A stretch of 8,770 nucleotides of DNA from Candidatus Thorarchaeota archaeon (lineage in GTDB: Archaea; Asgardarchaeota; Thorarchaeia; Thorarchaeales; Thorarchaeaceae): contig DAOWDY010000029.1 in assembly GCA_030638785.1 (NCBI GenBank), positions 1-8,770 of the forward strand, in the 5' to 3' direction. Of this stretch, positions 6,007-8,770 are shown one piece after another. Position 1 is the first letter of the stretch, and every line of letters begins with the position of its first letter. The translations under genes were made by a program, and so were the position numbers. The notes beneath the pieces were generated by a model, which saw only the letters and a program-made list of their open reading frames with translations, made no database searches and was not told the origin of the DNA.

Positions 6007-6645
6007 CTATCCACCACCCTCTGCGTTTGAAGGCATAACTCTTGTAACCGTACCATCTCTGAGCCAGCTCTTTGCATTGGCTGTGGGTATTGTTGCAATA
6101 TCTTCTTCTTGAAATGGTCCATAGGCTACTTCATCCAGACCCATAAATGGTTCTTCCACTGAGCGTAGAAATCTCACCATAACATACTCCATCTCATCAG
6201 AATCAGGCGGCTTCTTCTCAGTTGGGGTTTTTTCCTTTTTCTTCTTTTTAGAACGTTTCATTGTTGGTGCAGGTGTTCCTGCAAGTACCTCCTCAACAAA
6301 ATCGGAATGACTTGTCACACCTCTTAACACTCGGTTGTAAAACTCCTCCTCAGCAAGAGTCATTGATCCTGTAGGCTTTTCCTGACCTAATACTGCATTC
6401 ATTATCTTAGTTCGTCTGAGCATGAGAAGATCTCGTAACATGAATTCAATATTGAGCCCTTCCTGTGTCAGTAGATCGACCTGAATGCTGTTCTCAGAAG
6501 GAGTTTCAGCCAAAAGATGTCTAACACTTGAGAGATAGACTACCATCTTACTAAGTCGAAGGTCTTCAAGATCTTGGAGGGCATCATTACTCTTTTCGTC
6601 CTCCCATGTTTTTTTAATATCATCGTACACGATCTTACTCAACAC
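6007..6645 (-). CDS. gins51: GINS complex subunit Gins51 (Sld5/Psf1-type), 212 aa
   Basis: Subunit of the GINS complex, which binds MCM and the Cdc45/GAN-type protein to form the replicative helicase assembly. The order helical A-domain (about 1-122), lysine-rich linker (129-147, with KKKKKEK) and small C-terminal B-domain (about 152-203) is that of Gins51 (also called Gins15). Gins23 has the order reversed. The B-domain shows the hallmark VRFLRSVEEPFMGLDE, then AYGPF and DIATIPTANAKSWLRDG. The start overlaps the priS stop by 11 bases. GTG at 6645 is preceded by GGGGATGG, and the next codon is TTG, so either could be used. Neighbours PCNA and PriS are the usual archaeal partners of this gene. 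The long basic linker may tether the B-domain flexibly. Nothing is broken or missing. Confidence 0.9.
   Translation of the reverse strand: MLSKIVYDDIKKTWEDEKSNDALQDLEDLRLSKMVVYLSSVRHLLAETPSENSIQVDLLTQEGLNIEFMLRDLLMLRRTKIMNAVLGQEKPTGSMTLAEEEFYNRVLRGVTSHSDFVEEVLAGTPAPTMKRSKKKKKEKTPTEKKPPDSDEMEYVMVRFLRSVEEPFMGLDEVAYGPFQEEDIATIPTANAKSWLRDGTVTRVMPSNAEGGG
6014..6021 (-). promoter_or_regulatory. Shine-Dalgarno site for the 94-aa helical ORF
   Basis: GAGGGTGG lies in the last codons of gins51, 8 bases before a GTG that starts just after the gins51 stop. It favours the GTG at 6005 over the longer overlapping ATG starts. Confidence 0.45.
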
Positions 6646-8026
6646 TTGCCATCCCCTTACATAGTATAAATACTGCTACAGCCTTTGGCAGTTCTTCAAC
6701 AGTACCATTGAATGGTCCATAGGTTGAATCACCGACTCTAAACTCTGGGACTCCAATTCCTCTCTTTGGAACTGATATTTTCAGAGTACCTTCATCAAAA
6801 ACTATTGAGTCACTTAGAGGATTGAAATCTGTTAGCTCATCCCTTGTGACCTCAGTAACTGCGAAACCGGTCTTCCCGTTCAGACTTCCAATCAAACGAA
6901 TGACTCTATGAATATCAGTTGTCACGGGCTGGTCGATATCAACACTATAGAACGCTGCTGCTCTGTTTGCAATTTCTTGCCAATATTTGGGTCCCACTTT
7001 CATTACCTTGGCGCTCAACATAGGAGGTTCCTTTCCGAGTCCCTCTATTGCAGCCTCTTTTTGGGCTACAATATGCTTGACCCATTTGTCTTTCCCTTCA
7101 TAGGAATCAATATTATCAATGAATTCAATCATGGCATCTGCTATCTTTCTGGCAATTGCAGGGAGTTGCCAATTCTTGAGTTCGCCAGTTGGCCTTATTC
7201 TCAAGCGGCCTTTTGATTCAATTGTACTGTTGAGACCCATTCCAGTCAGATAATGAGCAATCTCCATTCTACCGTTGGAATCTAAATTGAACACACTGGG
7301 GTCTCTAACCCTAACGTGGTATCCTCGGTGTCCACTATAGTTCAACTGTATCCTCTCAGGATCAATACCAAAGTGTTTCACGAGAAACTTATCATATAGT
7401 TTCATGGTGTTTTCTTTTGCAGCTTCAAGACACTCATCACATATCCACTTTAGACTCCGAAATGAGTTCTCTTCACATTCAGGACATTTCTCTGGGGCTG
7501 CTCCTGTGCCAGTTTCACCACACTCGGTGTTACTACACTGCCACGCGTCATGCTTTTCGGCACAAGGTGCATCAAGATGATCGGCATCGATGTCAAATAC
7601 TAGCTCAGCACCTTCCCATCCCTTTTCTACCATTGAACGAGCAACAGGGACTTTATAGAAAGCAGCTGAGTGGTATACACTATGGGGAACAGAACGTACC
7701 AATTCGCCTATGAGCATATCACGAGAACGAAATCCATGATGTCTAGACCATCTATTTGTTAGAAGTCCCTTTTCACCACAGTTAGGACAGACTTGAAACT
7801 CGGAGAAAGATCTGCCACTTCTTCCGCATCCTTTCCGGACCTCTCTTCCATCTTCTTGCACTTCAATTCGTTGTTTACACACCCACAAGTAATCCCAATT
7901 TTCCAAGCCAAATTCTCTATTCTGCACTCTCTCAGGAATATCTACTAGATCATGATTTGTTCGGTAATAATCCTGAAACATCAACTGCAGCAGCTTTCTA
8001 GTACGAGCGCGTTTGTCCGGGGCCAT
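6635..8026 (-). CDS. priS: DNA primase small (catalytic) subunit PriS, 463 aa with extra Cys-rich insertions
   Basis: PriS is the catalytic subunit of the archaeo-eukaryotic primase and makes primers together with PriL. Landmarks: N-terminal helix with YYR; NREFG (36-40); HHGFRSRDML (96-105); catalytic ELVFDIDAD, with D145 and D147 as metal ligands; SGHRGYHVRV (231-240) containing H237; and TTDIHRVIRL (369-378), where D371 is the likely third acidic residue. It is about 110 residues longer than the Pyrococcus protein. One insertion (about 46-93) adds C50, C67, C80 and C83. Another (C164, C169, C181, C184) sits inside the usual zinc knuckle (C155, H159, C196, C199). The C-terminus (425-460) carries a GINS B-like segment with YGPF and ELPKAVAVF. 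ATG at 8026 follows the PCNA stop by 24 bases with GAGGG 6 bases upstream. All catalytic residues are present, so the enzyme should be active. Confidence 0.95.
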   Translation of the reverse strand: MAPDKRARTRKLLQLMFQDYYRTNHDLVDIPERVQNREFGLENWDYLWVCKQRIEVQEDGREVRKGCGRSGRSFSEFQVCPNCGEKGLLTNRWSRHHGFRSRDMLIGELVRSVPHSVYHSAAFYKVPVARSMVEKGWEGAELVFDIDADHLDAPCAEKHDAWQCSNTECGETGTGAAPEKCPECEENSFRSLKWICDECLEAAKENTMKLYDKFLVKHFGIDPERIQLNYSGHRGYHVRVRDPSVFNLDSNGRMEIAHYLTGMGLNSTIESKGRLRIRPTGELKNWQLPAIARKIADAMIEFIDNIDSYEGKDKWVKHIVAQKEAAIEGLGKEPPMLSAKVMKVGPKYWQEIANRAAAFYSVDIDQPVTTDIHRVIRLIGSLNGKTGFAVTEVTRDELTDFNPLSDSIVFDEGTLKISVPKRGIGVPEFRVGDSTYGPFNGTVEELPKAVAVFILCKGMASVE

Positions 8027-8032
8027 AATTCG

Positions 8033-8037
8033 CCCTC
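8033..8037 (-). promoter_or_regulatory. Shine-Dalgarno site of priS
   Basis: GAGGG lies 6 bases before the ATG at 8026, in the 24-base gap after the PCNA gene. It supports this start. With so small a gap and no TATA-like element in it, priS is probably cotranscribed with the PCNA gene. Confidence 0.5.
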
Positions 8038-8050
8038 AATATCCTCTGTG

Positions 8051-8770
8051 TCACTTCTCCCATCTCTGCTCGACGATAGGAGCCAGTACAAAGCTTATGC
8101 GACCGCTTTCAGCAATACCAAATTCAACAACAATCGGTTTGTTCGTGCTGAAGTTTAGTATCACACTATCTCCAGCCATAGCCTTGGCAATTTCCGCGAG
8201 ATAGCTTAGGGAATATCTTGCATGTGAATCGCCATCTACTTTCAGATCGAATAAAGCAGACTCATCATCTCCTTTCTTGAGTGATACTTCCGCTTCACCT
8301 GTGTCTCCTTCCCCTCTGAACATGATTGTGTCTGAATTAGCAGTTATTTTGATGTGGTTTGAGACAACACCAATGTCCTTCACAGCCTGTTTAAACGAAT
8401 CAGCAAACATCTCTGCCTTTGTATCATGCTTTAGACTGGGACTCTTGCTTCTGGCTTCAGGTGGGGTGAGCAATTGAAGACTGAATTTTCGCTCAGCCTG
8501 ACCAAGCATCTTGATTTCAAATCGTTGCTCATTTGTATTCAGATCAAATTCCAGTCTATCATCGCCTGCCATTCGCTTACTTACCTTAACCAGTTCGTCT
8601 ATCCCAAGGCAGACGTCATGTTCTCCCTTACAGACATATTCCTGAAATACACCTGCTGGTAAGTTCAGATTTACCATCGCAGCCTTTGACGAATCAAGTT
8701 GATGTAACGCAATTCCACTCTCTGAAACGACAAGATGAGCATCTGTCAAAAGTGTTGCTAGTGCATCAAC
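8051..8770 (-). CDS. pcn: DNA polymerase sliding clamp PCNA (N-terminus beyond the window)
   Basis: Sliding clamp that encircles DNA as a ring and tethers polymerase, FEN1, ligase and RFC. 239 residues are visible. Archaeal PCNA is usually about 245-250, so only roughly ten N-terminal residues are missing. The frame stays open to the window edge, reading VDALATLLTDAHLVV at its start. The TTG at 8749 is therefore an internal leucine, not a start. Family features: GIALHQLDSSKAAMVNLNL (the usual DxS/HVALVxL region), VCLGIDELVKVSKRM, the interdomain connecting segment around PPEARSKSPSL, SYLAEIAKAM near the C-terminal domain, and the end SGRISFVLAPIVEQ, equivalent to the common FLLAPR(I/V)E ending. 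It heads the visible replication cluster and is followed 24 bases later by priS. Identification is secure. Confidence 0.95.
   Translation of the reverse strand, partial: VDALATLLTDAHLVVSESGIALHQLDSSKAAMVNLNLPAGVFQEYVCKGEHDVCLGIDELVKVSKRMAGDDRLEFDLNTNEQRFEIKMLGQAERKFSLQLLTPPEARSKSPSLKHDTKAEMFADSFKQAVKDIGVVSNHIKITANSDTIMFRGEGDTGEAEVSLKKGDDESALFDLKVDGDSHARYSLSYLAEIAKAMAGDSVILNFSTNKPIVVEFGIAESGRISFVLAPIVEQRWEK

Noticed and set aside
6006..6122. ATG at 6122 as start of the small helical ORF, overlapping gins51 by 116 bases
   Set aside because: This region is well explained by the Gins51 B-domain frame. A GTG just after the gins51 stop has a better Shine-Dalgarno. The longer start is possible but less economical.
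6205..6261. T-rich stretch on the plus strand as a terminator or repeat
   Set aside because: It encodes the lysine-rich linker of Gins51 on the minus strand, which explains the base run.
8747..8749. TTG at 8749 as the PCNA start
   Set aside because: The frame continues to the window edge with conserved PCNA sequence, so this TTG is an internal leucine codon.

Overview
The window comes from an archaeon. It encodes three core archaeo-eukaryotic replication proteins side by side: the PCNA clamp, the primase small subunit PriS and a Gins51-type GINS subunit. Starts carry archaeal Shine-Dalgarno sequences, and the genes are tightly packed and often overlap. Base composition is moderate. The mix of replication genes with a large heterodisulfide-reductase (Hdr) locus would suit an Asgard-type archaeon such as Thorarchaeia, but nothing read directly here fixes the phylum. 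That placement is a low-confidence inference. Every supported gene lies on the minus strand, so transcription runs from high to low coordinates.

Replication block (8770 to about 5480): PCNA (its N-terminus lies beyond the window), PriS with extra zinc-finger-like insertions, and Gins51 overlapping the PriS end by 11 bases. Two small unrecognised genes follow without a real gap: a 94-residue all-helical protein and an 88-residue membrane hairpin. Spacing of 24 bases or less, or overlap, suggests a single transcript. PCNA, PriS and Gins51 all serve the replisome: clamp, primer synthesis and CMG-type helicase accessory.

A gap of 96 bases (5384-5479) holds a TATA-like element and T-tracts. I read it as the end of the replication transcript and the promoter of the next one.

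Redox block (5383 to 1): hdrC, hdrB, a short HdrA-like flavoprotein (416 aa), a long HdrA-like flavoprotein with a C-terminal MvhD domain (720 aa), and the first 181 codons of a cysteine-free helical protein that runs off the window. Starts are 1 to 13 bases after, or overlap, the preceding stop. The short and long flavoproteins match the QmoA/QmoB pair of sulfate reducers in length and domain order. A separate HdrC and HdrB stand in place of QmoC, as in the qmoAB-hdrBC arrangement of Gram-positive sulfate reducers. No apr, sat, dsr or hydrogenase gene is visible, so electron donor and acceptor remain open. Likely flow is between the MvhD/ferredoxin modules of the long flavoprotein, the two FADs, the HdrC clusters and the HdrB catalytic clusters.

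No tRNA, rRNA, CRISPR, insertion sequence or long repeat was seen, and no gene-free stretch exceeds 100 bases.
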